Origin: DATDPM01 sp963841995
GTDB lineage: Bacteria > Pseudomonadota > Alphaproteobacteria > DATDPM01
Reading direction: 5' to 3'
Length of the DNA stretch: 64,000 nt
NCBI GenBank assembly: GCA_963841995.1
Contig: CAWJEX010000002.1
Coordinates: forward strand, 186,001-250,000
Made by a program: the position numbers and the translations under genes. Below the pieces are notes generated by a model that was not told the origin of the DNA, ran no database searches, and saw only the letters and a list, made by a program, of their open reading frames with translations. Shown here one piece after another: positions 8,801-17,290 of this stretch (positions within the stretch are counted from its first letter, which is position 1; every line of letters starts with the position of its first letter).

Positions 8801-9353
8801 GCAGGCGAAGCTCGGCTTCGTGGCGGCGGGAATGAAGGCCGGTAATGCCGGCGGCTTCTTCGAGAATGGCCCGCCGGTCTGCGGGCTTCGCCTTGGTGAG
8901 ATCGCCGATATGACCCTGGCCGACCAGGGCGGTCGACCGCGCCCCCGTTGCCGCATCGGCAAAGAGCGTGTGCACGTCGCGGGCGCGCATTTCCTTGCCG
9001 TTGACGTGATAACTCGATCCCGAGCCGCGGTCGATGCGGCGCGTCACTTCGATTTCGTCCGCTTCGGCAAAGGGTGCCGGCGCCTTGCGCCGGGCGTTGT
9101 CGAGGAGAAGGGTCACCTCGGCGATGTTGCGGGCCGGGCGCAGGGCGGTGCCGCCAAAAATCACGTCATCCATTTCGCCGCCGCGCACCTGGCGCGGCGA
9201 GGTTTCGCCCATCGCCCACCGCAGCGCATCGACCAGATTGGATTTGCCGCAGCCATTGGGCCCGACGATTCCGGTCATGCCGGGCTCGATCCACAGCTCG
9301 GTCGGATCGATGAAAGATTTGAAGCCGGAGAGGCGAAGTTTGGTGAACTGCAC
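5880..9353 (-). CDS. smc: Chromosome segregation ATPase SMC
   Basis: A full-length 1157-residue condensin subunit. The N-terminal head has Walker A G-P-N-G-C-G-K-S (residues 31-38). Two long coiled-coil arms flank a central hinge near residues 490-620. The C-terminal head has the signature L-S-G-G-E-Q-A-L-T-A-L-A-L-L-F-A and Walker B P-I-C-V-L-D-E-V-D-A-P-L-D-D. The start is GTG at 9353, 8 bp after the dsbA stop, so the genes dciA, dsbA and smc are probably co-transcribed. The frame is intact for 3.5 kb. Confidence 0.97.
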   Translation of the reverse strand: MQFTKLRLSGFKSFIDPTELWIEPGMTGIVGPNGCGKSNLVDALRWAMGETSPRQVRGGEMDDVIFGGTALRPARNIAEVTLLLDNARRKAPAPFAEADEIEVTRRIDRGSGSSYHVNGKEMRARDVHTLFADAATGARSTALVGQGHIGDLTKAKPADRRAILEEAAGITGLHSRRHEAELRLRAAETNLTRLDDVLTTLDSQLVGLKRQARQASRYRKIGDLIRRAEAAMLHRKWQAASAAIESARVHLSKIEAEVSALTAQVAAASTHQAEIAATLPELRKTEAEAASRLQRLVIAREALEAEESRLIQAKQDCESRIAEADGDIAREQALAADAQAALERLAEEERTLVSAQAAEAETLQSAIQELAAARLEVAALESDLATATQRVASDEARREALQSRAAECAARIARIEERAAALAVDRAAIAAEVLEPARLTAADATFATARQGLDSARATMARAEAALFAAQATESQARDAVGEAEAAFARLDAEASTLAKLLSDGDESLPPVIDQVSVEPGYELALAAALGDDLSAPIHGEAPVRWEAPSFTHAAANLPAASLPEGAEPLAKFVTGPSALARRLVQIGVVADESEARALRGTLAQGQRLVSRDGAMWRWDGFTVAAGHGTAAAERLNQRNRQKEIREALPAAEQLLAGRRANFNTAEEAVRNAAAAYRAAQELARNAEATLETARAQHAELAQKQGALQSRLAALADMALRIDAERNEAQAQASEADAEAQNLPDPESGKKALASIQHRLGERRWVLAQAQTRHDRLAHEIEARALRLTALGAERSSWQTRAEEAARTLSALTDRLASAKTEQESLIHRPEEIAAERNRLLNETEAAENFRRSASDTLTGAEQALSEADRKLKDEEGALAAQREERVRAQALVEQSEQARNGLVERIAERLTCAPEETLAAAGLSEDEELPELSSIEGRLERLVRERDNMGPVNLRAETEAADTESQIETLCTERTDLVSAISKLRQGINSLNQEGRERLLAAFGVVDKHFQDLFVRLFGGGRAYMKLTEAEDPLEAGLEIFASPPGKRLQTLSLLSGGEQALTALALLFAVFLTNPAPICVLDEVDAPLDDANVDRFCTLIEEIAQASETRFLVVTHHRITMARVHRLFGVTMGERGVSQLVSVDLGDAEKLRATA

Positions 9354-9361
9354 AGGAGTCC

Positions 9362-10063
9362 TCAGGGTTTGGGAAGCAGCGGATCAATGACCTTCTGGAA
9401 CGCCTCGAAGGGCTGCGCCCCCGAAATCTTGTCGCCGTTGATGAAAAAAGTCGGCGTGCTCTCGATCTCGAGATTCTGTTCGGCGTCGAGCCGGCTCTGG
9501 CTCACCCGTTTTGTCAGTGAATTGTCCGTCATGCAACGATCGAATTGATCCTTGCCGATTCCGCCGAGCTTGGCGATGCCGGCCAGGGCATCTTCCGGCT
9601 TATTGGCTTGTTCCCAGGTCGGTTGATTTTGGAACAGCACCTGGAGAAAGCCGAAGAAACGTTCATGCCCGGCGCAATGGGCAAGCACCGCCGCCCGGGC
9701 CGCCAGCGCATCGAGGGGAAAATCCCTAAACACGAACCGAAGCTTGCCGGTGTCGATATAGGCGCTCTTGATCTGCGGGAAGATATCGCCCTCGAAATGC
9801 GCGCAGTGCGGGCAGGTGAGGGAGGCGTATTCGATCATGGTGACCGGCGCGTCCGATTTGCCCATCACTTCGTCATCCGGCGTCACATTGAGGATCGCCG
9901 GCCCGGAAGAGGCCGCGGCCGCGGCATTGCCAGCGGCCCCGGATGCCGCCGCCGCGGGGGTGCTGTGCTGAGTCTTGGTCCAGTAAATAAAGGCGGCTCC
10001 CGCCGCCAGGACCAAAACCACGATAAGGGGCAGTATCTTGCGCAACTTGCGACCTTTTGCCAC
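9362..10063 (-). CDS. DsbA-family periplasmic thiol oxidoreductase, membrane anchored
   Basis: A thioredoxin-fold protein with the redox site S-L-T-C-P-H-C-A-H-F. After an N-terminal signal anchor (I-L-P-L-I-V-V-L-V-L-A-A-G-A-A-F-I-Y-W) comes an Ala/Ser-rich linker, then the DsbA_4-type domain with the cis-Pro segment E-S-T-P-T-F-F-I-N-G. I place the start at the GTG at 10063 because the upstream residues of the open frame are arginine-rich and unlike a signal peptide; a TTG at 10108 is the alternative. It lies between dciA and smc, a conserved alphaproteobacterial order. Confidence 0.87.
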   Translation of the reverse strand: MAKGRKLRKILPLIVVLVLAAGAAFIYWTKTQHSTPAAAASGAAGNAAAAASSGPAILNVTPDDEVMGKSDAPVTMIEYASLTCPHCAHFEGDIFPQIKSAYIDTGKLRFVFRDFPLDALAARAAVLAHCAGHERFFGFLQVLFQNQPTWEQANKPEDALAGIAKLGGIGKDQFDRCMTDNSLTKRVSQSRLDAEQNLEIESTPTFFINGDKISGAQPFEAFQKVIDPLLPKP

Positions 10064-10123
10064 TAAATGTTGATGAGAAGTATAGCCCGCGCCTCGCCGC
10101 GCGGGCAAGATTAACGGACCGAA

Positions 10124-10678
10124 TCAGCGCCGCTTTTGTGCAACGTGGTTAACGCCGGTCATCGCGTTTTTCGGGGTGTTTTCTTGACCCAAGACGGCAC
10201 GGCCCAAGCCTTCGAGCGCCGCGCGAAGCCCGCCCGGTTCGATCTTCGCCAGCGATTCTTGCAGGGCCTGTTCTTCAGCATCCGACAAGGGGCGGGCCGG
10301 CGGCTTTTGCCGTTCCGTTTGGGGGCGCAGCGGGGCGTGGATGAATTTCAACTGGCTGACCGCCGAAAAGCCGAAATAGCCGTTGATGCGTTCGGTAATC
10401 TGGGGCGACAGGTGCTGGATCTCGGGTGCTGCCGCACTTTCGATCCGGAGCTCCAGGGTCGCCTCTGTCCCCTTGCCCCGCGGCCACCGCAATTTTTCCG
10501 GCGCGCAGCGTTCGGCCAGATAAGTGCCGACGATTGCCGGCCATTCCGCCGCCAGGCCGGATTCGAAAAATCCCTTGCGCCGCAAATCCGGCCCGGCAAT
10601 CCGCTTCATCACCGCGGACAGCGCCTTGGCGCCCGGCAGGGGCCCGCGCGAATATCTCTGAGAATCGGTTTTGGTCAT
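10124..10678 (-). CDS. DciA-like protein (DUF721)
   Basis: The protein has the DUF721 core (W-P-A-I-V-G-T-Y-L-A-E-R-C-A-P-E-K-L-R-W with L-E-L-R-I and the Q-I-T-E-R-I-N-G-Y-F-G region). DciA-type proteins load the replicative helicase DnaB in bacteria lacking DnaC, and this N-terminally extended alphaproteobacterial branch is assumed to act similarly. The start is the internal ATG at 10678 (M-T-K-T-D-S-Q); 10699 is also possible. It is divergent from mutY with a short shared promoter region and is followed by dsbA and smc. Confidence 0.75.
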   Translation of the reverse strand: MTKTDSQRYSRGPLPGAKALSAVMKRIAGPDLRRKGFFESGLAAEWPAIVGTYLAERCAPEKLRWPRGKGTEATLELRIESAAAPEIQHLSPQITERINGYFGFSAVSQLKFIHAPLRPQTERQKPPARPLSDAEEQALQESLAKIEPGGLRAALEGLGRAVLGQENTPKNAMTGVNHVAQKRR

Positions 10679-10732
10679 CGGCCTCTTCCTGCGGCGCATG
10701 CCAAGCGCTGCGAGGCAGGTTAGGATTGCGCC

Positions 10733-12043
10733 ATGCTACGCAAGCGCGCCGAGCTCGACAATAAGCCCCATAACGCGAGGACCCATAACACGCGAGGGCC
10801 GGGAAAAACCGCTAAACCGCGAGGCCGCCCTCACTTGGCGCAGCGCCTGCTCGCCTGGTACGACGCGAACCGGCGGGAATTTCCTTGGCGCGCCAAGCCG
10901 GGCGAGCGTCCTGACCCGTACCGCGTCTGGCTCTCCGAAATCATGCTGCAGCAGACGACGGTGTTCACGGTTGCGCGTTATTATCAGCGCTTTCTCGCGC
11001 GTTGGCCGGATGTTCACGCGCTGGCCCGGAGTAATCTCGATGAGGTGCTCGGGGCCTGGCAAGGCTTAGGTTATTACGCCCGGGCGCGAAATCTTCATGC
11101 CTGTGCAAAAACCGTGAGCGGCGACTGGGGCGGGGATTTTCCCGATAGCGAGGCGGCGTTGCGGACACTGCCGGGGATCGGCGCTTATACCGCCGCTGCT
11201 ATCGCGGCGATTGCCTTCGATAAACCGGCATCCGCCGTCGACGGCAATGTGGAGCGGGTGGTCGCCCGGATGTTTGCGGTCAAGACGCCGCTGCCCAAGG
11301 CCAAGCCGCAATTGCAGGCGCTGGCGGCAAAACTCGTTCCGGAAAAGCGCGCCGGGGATTTTGCCCAAAGCCTGATGGATCTCGGCGCCGTAATCTGTAC
11401 GCCGCGCCATCCCGATTGCGGTCATTGTCCCTGGAGCCGCGCTTGTATGGCGCGAAAACTTGGCATTGCGGAGCAGCTTCCGCAGCGAGCCAAAAAGCGC
11501 CCGCGCCCCGAACGCTTTACCGTCGCATATTTTATCGTCCGGAAAGACGGGGCGATTTGGTTGCGCCGCCGCGACGAAAAAGGATTGCTGGGCGGGATGA
11601 TGGAGGTTCCGTCCACCCCGTGGCGCAACAAACCCTGGCAGGACCAAGAGGCAAGGACCACGGCGCCGGTTGAAGCGGCCTGGCAGTATCTTCCGGGCCA
11701 TGTCGAGCACGGCTTCACCCATTTCCGGCTCAATGTCCGGGTGATGGCAGCGGAAACCGAGGCCAAGAAACTCGCCACGAATCTCCGGGGCGGCCGCTGG
11801 GTTCGGCGAGACGATCTCGGGGAAGCCGCTCTTCCGACGGTGATGAAGAAGATCATCGCGCTGGCGCTCGGAAAGACCCGGTCCAAAGGCGACCACGGCC
11901 GGAAGCCGGGCCAGAAGCCCGGCACGAAGAAGCCCGCCTACACGGGGGTGCGGCGGGCCTCATTCGTCAAGAGCCTAGCGTTCGGGGGGGGGAATGAACC
12001 AAGTGATGACGAAGCTTTAATAACGAAGCTGGGCGCAGGTTAA
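10733..12043 (+). CDS. mutY: A/G-specific adenine glycosylase
   Basis: MutY removes adenine mispaired with 8-oxoguanine. The protein shows the catalytic Glu in S-E-I-M-L-Q-Q-T-T-V, the helix-hairpin-helix L-P-G-I-G-A-Y-T-A-A-A-I with the catalytic Asp in A-V-D-G-N-V-E-R-V, and the four-cysteine [4Fe-4S] motif C-x6-C-x2-C-x5-C. A NUDIX-like 8-oxoG recognition domain (about residues 260-390) follows. The last 55 residues are a basic, low-complexity tail not usual in the family. It is divergent from dciA. Confidence 0.96.
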   Translation: MLRKRAELDNKPHNARTHNTRGPGKTAKPRGRPHLAQRLLAWYDANRREFPWRAKPGERPDPYRVWLSEIMLQQTTVFTVARYYQRFLARWPDVHALARSNLDEVLGAWQGLGYYARARNLHACAKTVSGDWGGDFPDSEAALRTLPGIGAYTAAAIAAIAFDKPASAVDGNVERVVARMFAVKTPLPKAKPQLQALAAKLVPEKRAGDFAQSLMDLGAVICTPRHPDCGHCPWSRACMARKLGIAEQLPQRAKKRPRPERFTVAYFIVRKDGAIWLRRRDEKGLLGGMMEVPSTPWRNKPWQDQEARTTAPVEAAWQYLPGHVEHGFTHFRLNVRVMAAETEAKKLATNLRGGRWVRRDDLGEAALPTVMKKIIALALGKTRSKGDHGRKPGQKPGTKKPAYTGVRRASFVKSLAFGGGNEPSDDEALITKLGAG

Positions 12044-12213
12044 CGCCGCCTGTCTGAACCGCGGCTGAGAGTGCCGTTCATGCCCGGTTCACCGGCTCCT
12101 CGCTTCTTAAGGGGAGCAGTTGAAGCTACGATTGGCGGGGGCAATTTATAATGCGGGAAGGCGCGGCAACCCCATCGAACCCCAGCCTTCACCGGGAAAG
12201 CCTTCTCCGGGAA

Positions 12214-12549
12214 ATGACCATGCGTTTGGCGGTATTGATACTGAGTCTGGCCCTGGCGGCGAGCCCTGCATTGGCGGGCCCGGCCGATCAGGAGCGCGCC
12301 CGCGCCGCCATGGAAGCCGGCGAGATCATGCCGCTTTCCGCGATCCTCGCCAAAGTCGATCAGAAATTCACCGGCCGCGTCCTCCAGGTCAATTTGACCG
12401 ATTTGGACGAGGGGCTGAATGGTTGGATCTACGCCATCACCTTGCTCAGCCCCCAGGACAATGTGCTGGTGGTGAAGGTGGATGCCGGTACGGGCGTGAT
12501 CCTATCGGTCACCGGCCATGGCATCGAAGAGGCCCGGAAAAACCAGTAG
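12214..12549 (+). CDS. Secreted PepSY-domain protein
   Basis: From the ATG at 12214 the protein begins with a signal peptide (M-R-L-A-V-L-I-L-S-L-A-L-A-A-S-P-A-L-A) and then a single PepSY-like domain with V-L-Q-V-N-L-T-D and D-A-G-T-G-V-I-L-S-V. Such small periplasmic proteins are thought to inhibit peptidases or modulate sensor kinases. It is 38 bp upstream of a response regulator and sensor kinase on the same strand, so it may be an auxiliary or target of that system. Confidence 0.75.
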   Translation: MTMRLAVLILSLALAASPALAGPADQERARAAMEAGEIMPLSAILAKVDQKFTGRVLQVNLTDLDEGLNGWIYAITLLSPQDNVLVVKVDAGTGVILSVTGHGIEEARKNQ

Positions 12550-12587
12550 CGGTATCGTTCCCGCGCCGCTGGGGCTAGAATCCCACC

Positions 12588-13271
12588 ATGCGAATCCTGG
12601 TCGTCGAAGACGAGCCTGAACTTGCCGAGCAGCTGAGCCAAACGCTGCGCGAAGCGGGCTATGCCGTCGATGTTGCCAGGGACGGCGAAGAAGGGCAATT
12701 CCTCGGCGAGACCGAACCCTATGATGCGGTGGTGCTCGATCTCGGGCTCCCCATCGTCGATGGGGTGACGGTGCTTGAATCCTGGCGGCGCAAAGGCCGC
12801 ACCATGCCGGTTCTCATTCTGACCGCCCGCGACCGGTGGAGCGACAAGGTGGCCGGCTTCGATGCCGGGGCCGACGATTACGTCACCAAGCCGTTCCAGA
12901 TGGAGGAAATGCTGGCGCGGCTTCGCGCCCTCATCCGCCGCGCCGCCGGCCATGCCTCGTCGGACATCGAATGCGGCCCGGTCCGCGTCGATACCCGGAA
13001 CGGCCGGGTTACCGTTAACGGCGTGCCGGTGAAATTGACGGCACAGGAATTCAAGATTGTCTCCTATCTCGCCCACCATAAAGGCAAGATCGTCTCCCGC
13101 ACCGAACTGACCGAACACATCTACGATCAGGATTTCGACCGCGACTCCAATACCATCGAGGTTTTCATCGGCCGCTTGCGGAAGAAGCTCGGCGCGCCGG
13201 TCATCGAAACCGTGCGCGGGCTTGGCTACCGGATGGCCGAACCGCAGCCAGGCGCCAAACCAGTCGAATGA
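12588..13271 (+). CDS. OmpR/PhoP-family response regulator
   Basis: A 227-residue two-domain regulator. The receiver domain has the acidic pair E-D-E, the phosphoacceptor Asp51 in V-V-L-D-L-G-L-P and Lys in V-T-K-P-F. The C-terminal winged helix (about residues 130-220) ends with the OmpR-type R-T-E-L-T-E-H-I-Y-D and T-V-R-G-L-G-Y-R-M. The closest style is PhoP/QseB. It overlaps no other gene and is followed 25 bp later by its kinase. Confidence 0.94.
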   Translation: MRILVVEDEPELAEQLSQTLREAGYAVDVARDGEEGQFLGETEPYDAVVLDLGLPIVDGVTVLESWRRKGRTMPVLILTARDRWSDKVAGFDAGADDYVTKPFQMEEMLARLRALIRRAAGHASSDIECGPVRVDTRNGRVTVNGVPVKLTAQEFKIVSYLAHHKGKIVSRTELTEHIYDQDFDRDSNTIEVFIGRLRKKLGAPVIETVRGLGYRMAEPQPGAKPVE

Positions 13272-13296
13272 ATTTGCCTCGGGAACGGGCGCCGCA

Positions 13297-14643
13297 ATGA
13301 AGATCCAATCGCTCGCCTTCCGCCTCGTTGCCGGGGCGAGCCTGTGGATCTTCGCCGCGGTGATCGCCGGCGGCGTCGCCCTCTCCGCGATCTTCAGCGC
13401 TTATGTGGAAAAGGCCTTCGATGTCCAGCTCTCGGTTCTGACCGATGCGCTGGTGGCTGCCAGCTCGGTCGATGCCCAAGGCCAGTTGCATATCGATCGC
13501 GGCCCCGGCGAGCCGCGCTTCGATCAGCCTTATTCCGGCTGGTATTGGGAAGTGATGGACGATCGCGGGGCGCTGCTCCGCTCGCGCTCGCTGTGGGACC
13601 AGGTGCTCTCCCCGGATCTGAAGCTGATCAGCGGCGGCCATTTGCAGCAGCTCATCAACGGCAATCCGAAATTGCGGGTGATCTCGCGCAACGTCACCCT
13701 GCCGGGTTCGGACAAAACCTATCAATATGCGGTGAGCGGCGACCGCGCCGAGGTGGAGCGGGAAATCAAAAGCTTCAACACGACGCTGATCTGGTCGCTC
13801 GGCGCGCTTGCCTTCGGCCTCATCGTCGCGGTGCTGATTCAGGTGCGATACGGTCTGCAGCCTTTGCGCCGCATCCGCGCGGCCTTGGCGGATGTGAGTT
13901 CGGGCCGCAGCAACCGGCTCGAGGGTCAATTTCCGACCGAAGTCAAACCGCTCGCCGAAGAAATCAACCTGCTGCTCGACAACAACGCCGCGGTGGTGGA
14001 GCGGGCGCGCACCCATGTCGGCAATCTCGCCCATTCCCTGAAAACACCGCTCTCGGTCCTCGCCAATGCCTCCGCCGACCCGAAGGCCGAGGGCCCCTTC
14101 GCCGATACCGTGCGCCGGCAGGTGGCCACCATGCGCCGCCAAGTCGATCACTATCTGGTCCGGGCGCGGACCGCGGCCACCGGCAATGTGCTCGGCGCCC
14201 GTGCCGAAGTCATGCCGGTGATCGAAGATCTGGCGCGCACACTCATGCGGATTCACGCTGAACGGGGGATCGTTATCGATACCCGCGGCAAGGACGGACT
14301 CTTCTTCCGCGGCGAGAAACACGATCTCGAGGAAATGCTCGGCAATTTGATGGACAACGCTTGCAAATGGGCGAAATCCAAAGTGCGGGTCGAGGCCGAG
14401 GCGGCTAAGGGAAAGATCCGTATCATGGTCGACGATAACGGGCCGGGGCTAAGTCCGGAACAGCGGGAAACCGCGTTTAGGCGCGGCGAAAGATTGGACG
14501 AGCAGGTGCCCGGATCGGGCCTCGGGCTTTCGATCGTGAAAGACGTGGTGGAGCTTTGCGGCGGCCGCGTCAGCCTAGCAAATTCCGAAATGGGCGGCCT
14601 CCGCGCGGTCCTCGAAGTTCCGGCGGCGGAAGGGGCAGGGTAA
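13297..14643 (+). CDS. Sensor histidine kinase, PhoQ-like
   Basis: From the ATG at 13297 the protein is 448 residues long. It has an N-terminal membrane helix (about residues 13-35), a periplasmic sensor region, a second helix near 160-185, a HAMP linker, a DHp domain with phospho-His246 in H-S-L-K-T-P-L, and a catalytic ATPase domain with N-L-M-D-N-A-C-K-W-A, D-D-N-G-P-G-L and G-S-G-L-G-L-S-I-V. It partners the response regulator upstream. The ligand is not evident from the sequence. Confidence 0.93.
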   Translation: MKIQSLAFRLVAGASLWIFAAVIAGGVALSAIFSAYVEKAFDVQLSVLTDALVAASSVDAQGQLHIDRGPGEPRFDQPYSGWYWEVMDDRGALLRSRSLWDQVLSPDLKLISGGHLQQLINGNPKLRVISRNVTLPGSDKTYQYAVSGDRAEVEREIKSFNTTLIWSLGALAFGLIVAVLIQVRYGLQPLRRIRAALADVSSGRSNRLEGQFPTEVKPLAEEINLLLDNNAAVVERARTHVGNLAHSLKTPLSVLANASADPKAEGPFADTVRRQVATMRRQVDHYLVRARTAATGNVLGARAEVMPVIEDLARTLMRIHAERGIVIDTRGKDGLFFRGEKHDLEEMLGNLMDNACKWAKSKVRVEAEAAKGKIRIMVDDNGPGLSPEQRETAFRRGERLDEQVPGSGLGLSIVKDVVELCGGRVSLANSEMGGLRAVLEVPAAEGAG

Positions 14644-14785
14644 CGGCGACCCCGCGAAAATTTCGCACCGTTGTGTTTCTACACGCAAAATACTAAACAT
14701 TTGCAAGGTCATAGCACGCTTATGCCGTCGGTCCGCCGCGACATTTTTTATCGCTGAATAGAGATTTTTGGTTGAGAGTATAGAT

Positions 14786-14829
14786 ATGTTACTGTATGTT
14801 ATTAAAACTCATGTTTACATTTGTAACAT
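14786..14829. promoter_or_regulatory. AT-rich region with inverted repeat upstream of AAA ATPase gene
   Basis: The arms ATGTTAC (14786-14792) and GTAACAT (14823-14829) form an inverted repeat in a strongly AT-rich 200-bp stretch before the ATPase ATG at 14848. This is a plausible operator-promoter of the incoming gene; no clean -35/-10 pair with 17-bp spacing is visible. A weak AAGG ribosome site lies at 14835. Confidence 0.4.
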
Positions 14830-14847
14830 TATATAAGGTATCTATAG

Positions 14848-16068
14848 ATGGATAGGATACGTAATCCTTTTGCGCCAGGTGCTGGGACGCCCCCTCCGGC
14901 GCTTGTTGGGCGCGAGGAGGTTCTTGGGGACGCGAAGGTTACGCTCGCTCGCGTCAAAGAAAATCGTCCAGCCAAAAGCTTTCTCCTCATCGGACTTCGA
15001 GGGGTCGGAAAGACGGTGCTCCTAAATCGCATTCAAGATATGGCGGAAGAAGCTGGCTTTAAAGCCATCTCAATAGAGGCACCAGAGAATAAGCGATTGC
15101 CGGCACTTTTGATTCCACCTCTTCGAAAAATTATGCTCGCACTTGACCGCTTTGAAAACGTCAATGAATACGTCAAGCGCGGACTCAGGGTTCTAAAAAG
15201 TTTTGCAGGAGCATTCAAACTCGGCATGGGCGATTTTGATATCGCGCTAGATATCGATCCCGAGGTTGGTTCCGCGGATAGCGGCGATTTGGAAGCAGAT
15301 TTGTCCGAGTTACTGCTTGCTGTCGCGCAGGCTGCCAATGCCAGGAAAATACCGGTAGCAATTTTTATAGATGAAATGCAGTACCTCAATGAGGATGAAC
15401 TTAGCGCACTGATTATGGCTATTCACAAAGTTGCACAAAAACAACTGCCTTTGCTCCTAGTGGGTGCCGGACTTCCACAACTTGTGGGCCTTACGGGAAA
15501 ATCTAAATCGTATGCAAAGAGGTTGTTCGATTTTCCTAAGATCGGCGCCCTCGAAAATAAAGATGCTAGGGACGCTCTTGAAGTGCCCGTTAAAAAAGAA
15601 GGCATCGCCTTTGAGACAAAGGCATTAGGTGAAATAATCGCGGTGACAAAAGGGTATCCGTATTTTCTCCAAGAATGGGGTTATCACACCTGGAATATTG
15701 CCGAACGTTCTCCAATTTCCATCGACGACGTAAAAGCTGCCCATACGGCAGTGATTCAGCGCCTCGATGAAAGTTTCTTTGGAGTGCGTTTTGATCGACT
15801 CACACCGCGTGAAAGAGATTACATGAGGGCGATGGCCGAATTAGGCCCTGGTCCGCATCGATCAGGCGAAGTTGCAGATATGTTGGGTCTGAATGTTCAC
15901 ACGGTTGCGCCGTTGCGTAGCGGCTTGATCAGGAAAGGCATGATTTTCAGTCCAGCGCATGGTGACACAGCGTTTACCGTGCCGTTATTCGACGAATTTA
16001 TGAAACGAATTATGCCAGACATGAAACGTCGCAAAGCAGCGCGTCTCGCCCCGCCAGCGATGCATTAA
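14848..16068 (+). CDS. AAA ATPase, ORC/archaeal-ATPase type, with C-terminal winged helix
   Basis: A 406-residue P-loop ATPase: N-terminal A-L-V-G-R-E-E-V, Walker A G-L-R-G-V-G-K-T, Walker B A-I-F-I-D-E-M-Q, sensor-like V-G-A-G-L-P-Q, and a C-terminal helical/winged-helix part with H-R-S-G-E-V-A-D-M-L-G. Proteins of this form are widespread single genes of unknown role in bacteria. Codon use and base composition are clearly more AT-rich than the flanking kinase and ccrM genes, and its upstream region is AT-rich too, so I infer horizontal acquisition as a one-gene islet. Confidence 0.8.
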   Translation: MDRIRNPFAPGAGTPPPALVGREEVLGDAKVTLARVKENRPAKSFLLIGLRGVGKTVLLNRIQDMAEEAGFKAISIEAPENKRLPALLIPPLRKIMLALDRFENVNEYVKRGLRVLKSFAGAFKLGMGDFDIALDIDPEVGSADSGDLEADLSELLLAVAQAANARKIPVAIFIDEMQYLNEDELSALIMAIHKVAQKQLPLLLVGAGLPQLVGLTGKSKSYAKRLFDFPKIGALENKDARDALEVPVKKEGIAFETKALGEIIAVTKGYPYFLQEWGYHTWNIAERSPISIDDVKAAHTAVIQRLDESFFGVRFDRLTPRERDYMRAMAELGPGPHRSGEVADMLGLNVHTVAPLRSGLIRKGMIFSPAHGDTAFTVPLFDEFMKRIMPDMKRRKAARLAPPAMH

Positions 16069-16118
16069 TCTATTGGCGACGACTCACTCAATCACTCGCC
16101 ATTTTTGTCTTGGTCAGG

Positions 16119-17210
16119 TCAAGAAAGCTCCGCCCGCAGTTTCCGGCGGAGCAGATCGATCGGCACCGGTTTTCCGTCCACTTCGATGTGCCAGAATGTC
16201 CAGCCGTTGCAGGCGGGCGCACCCTGGACATGGGCGCCAATGCGATAAATCGAGCCGGTCGCGTCGGCGCAAACCAGCGACCCATCGGCGCGGACCTTGG
16301 CTTGCCAGCGCCCGCGCTCGTCGGTCAGCACATCGCCCGCCGATAACAACCCGCGCTCGACCAGCCAGCCGAAAGGAATTCTCGGTTCGTCGCGCTTCGA
16401 TGACGTTGCGACCAGCGACATATCTTGCGGCTCCCTGATTTTCGAAAGTCGTTTCCTGGCGATGGCGGCGTAAGTTTCGTCGCGCTCGAGGCCGATGAAA
16501 TGCCGGCCCAGTTTTTTGGCGACGACGCCGGTGGTGCCGGTGCCGAAAAAGGGATCGAGCACGAGATCGCCCGGCTTGGTTGCGGCAAGAATGATCCGGT
16601 GCAGCAGGCTTTCCGGCTTTTGCGTCGGGTGCGCTTTGTTGCCGTCGGGATCCTTCAGGCGCTCGGAGCCGGAGCAGATGGGAAACAGCCAGTCGCTCCG
16701 CATCTGCAAATCGTCATTGAGCGATTTCAGCGCGTCGTAATTGAAGGTGTAGCGCGACTTCTGCTGTTTCGCGCACCAGATCAAAGTTTCATGGGCGTTC
16801 GCAAAACGGCGGCCGCGGAAATTCGGCATCGGATTGGTCTTGCGCCAGATGACATCATTCAGCGTCCAGAATCCCAAATCTTGAAGCACCGTCCCGATGC
16901 GATAAATATTGTGGTAGGTGCCGATCACCCACAGCGTGCCGTCGTCTTTGAGCACCCGGCGCGCGGCGGCCAGCCAATCGCGGGTGAAGCGGTCGTAATC
17001 GGCGAAGCCCTCGAACTTGTCCCACTCGTCGTCGACGCCGTCGACCTTGGTATTGTTCGGCCGGAGCAATTCGTTTTCGAGCTGAAGGAAATAGGGCGGG
17101 TCGGCGAACACCATATCGACCGACCGCTCGGGCAGCCGGTTCATCTTGGCGATGCAATCGCCAATCAGGATTTGATCTTTGGTCATATCTTCTGGCAGGG
17201 ATTCGGCCAT
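16119..17210 (-). CDS. ccrM: Cell-cycle DNA adenine methyltransferase, GANTC-specific (CcrM)
   Basis: An N6-adenine methyltransferase of the beta class: catalytic motif IV D-P-P-Y comes first (about residue 39), and motif I D-P-F-F-G-T-G-T-T-G follows in the second half. The C-terminal extension of about 80 residues with N-G-W-T-F-W is the CcrM-specific DNA-strand-separating domain. CcrM methylates GANTC after replication in alphaproteobacteria and controls cell-cycle genes. The ATG at 17186 (M-T-K-D-Q-I-L-I-G-D) matches the usual N-terminus better than 17210. Its upstream region contains GANTC sites and a perfect DnaA box. Confidence 0.95.
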   Translation of the reverse strand: MAESLPEDMTKDQILIGDCIAKMNRLPERSVDMVFADPPYFLQLENELLRPNNTKVDGVDDEWDKFEGFADYDRFTRDWLAAARRVLKDDGTLWVIGTYHNIYRIGTVLQDLGFWTLNDVIWRKTNPMPNFRGRRFANAHETLIWCAKQQKSRYTFNYDALKSLNDDLQMRSDWLFPICSGSERLKDPDGNKAHPTQKPESLLHRIILAATKPGDLVLDPFFGTGTTGVVAKKLGRHFIGLERDETYAAIARKRLSKIREPQDMSLVATSSKRDEPRIPFGWLVERGLLSAGDVLTDERGRWQAKVRADGSLVCADATGSIYRIGAHVQGAPACNGWTFWHIEVDGKPVPIDLLRRKLRAELS

Positions 17211-17234
17211 GCCGGCGGAAGGATCGCCTGCGAT

Positions 17235-17289
17235 GACTCAGGGCGTCAACAGAAATCGCTGATGAATCAATCAGTTAGTCTGTGGATAA
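17235..17289. promoter_or_regulatory. ccrM upstream region: two GANTC sites and a consensus DnaA box
   Basis: GACTC (17235-17239) and GAATC (17264-17268) are potential CcrM targets upstream of ccrM. TGTGGATAA (17281-17289) is the reverse complement of the strong DnaA box TTATCCACA. This suggests methylation feedback and DnaA input on ccrM transcription; binding is inferred. Confidence 0.5.
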
Positions 17290-17290
17290 A

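Noticed and set aside
13201..14322. 373-codon frame antisense to the histidine kinase
   Set aside because: The kinase has all its motifs on the plus strand; the antisense frame is a product of GC-rich codon bias.
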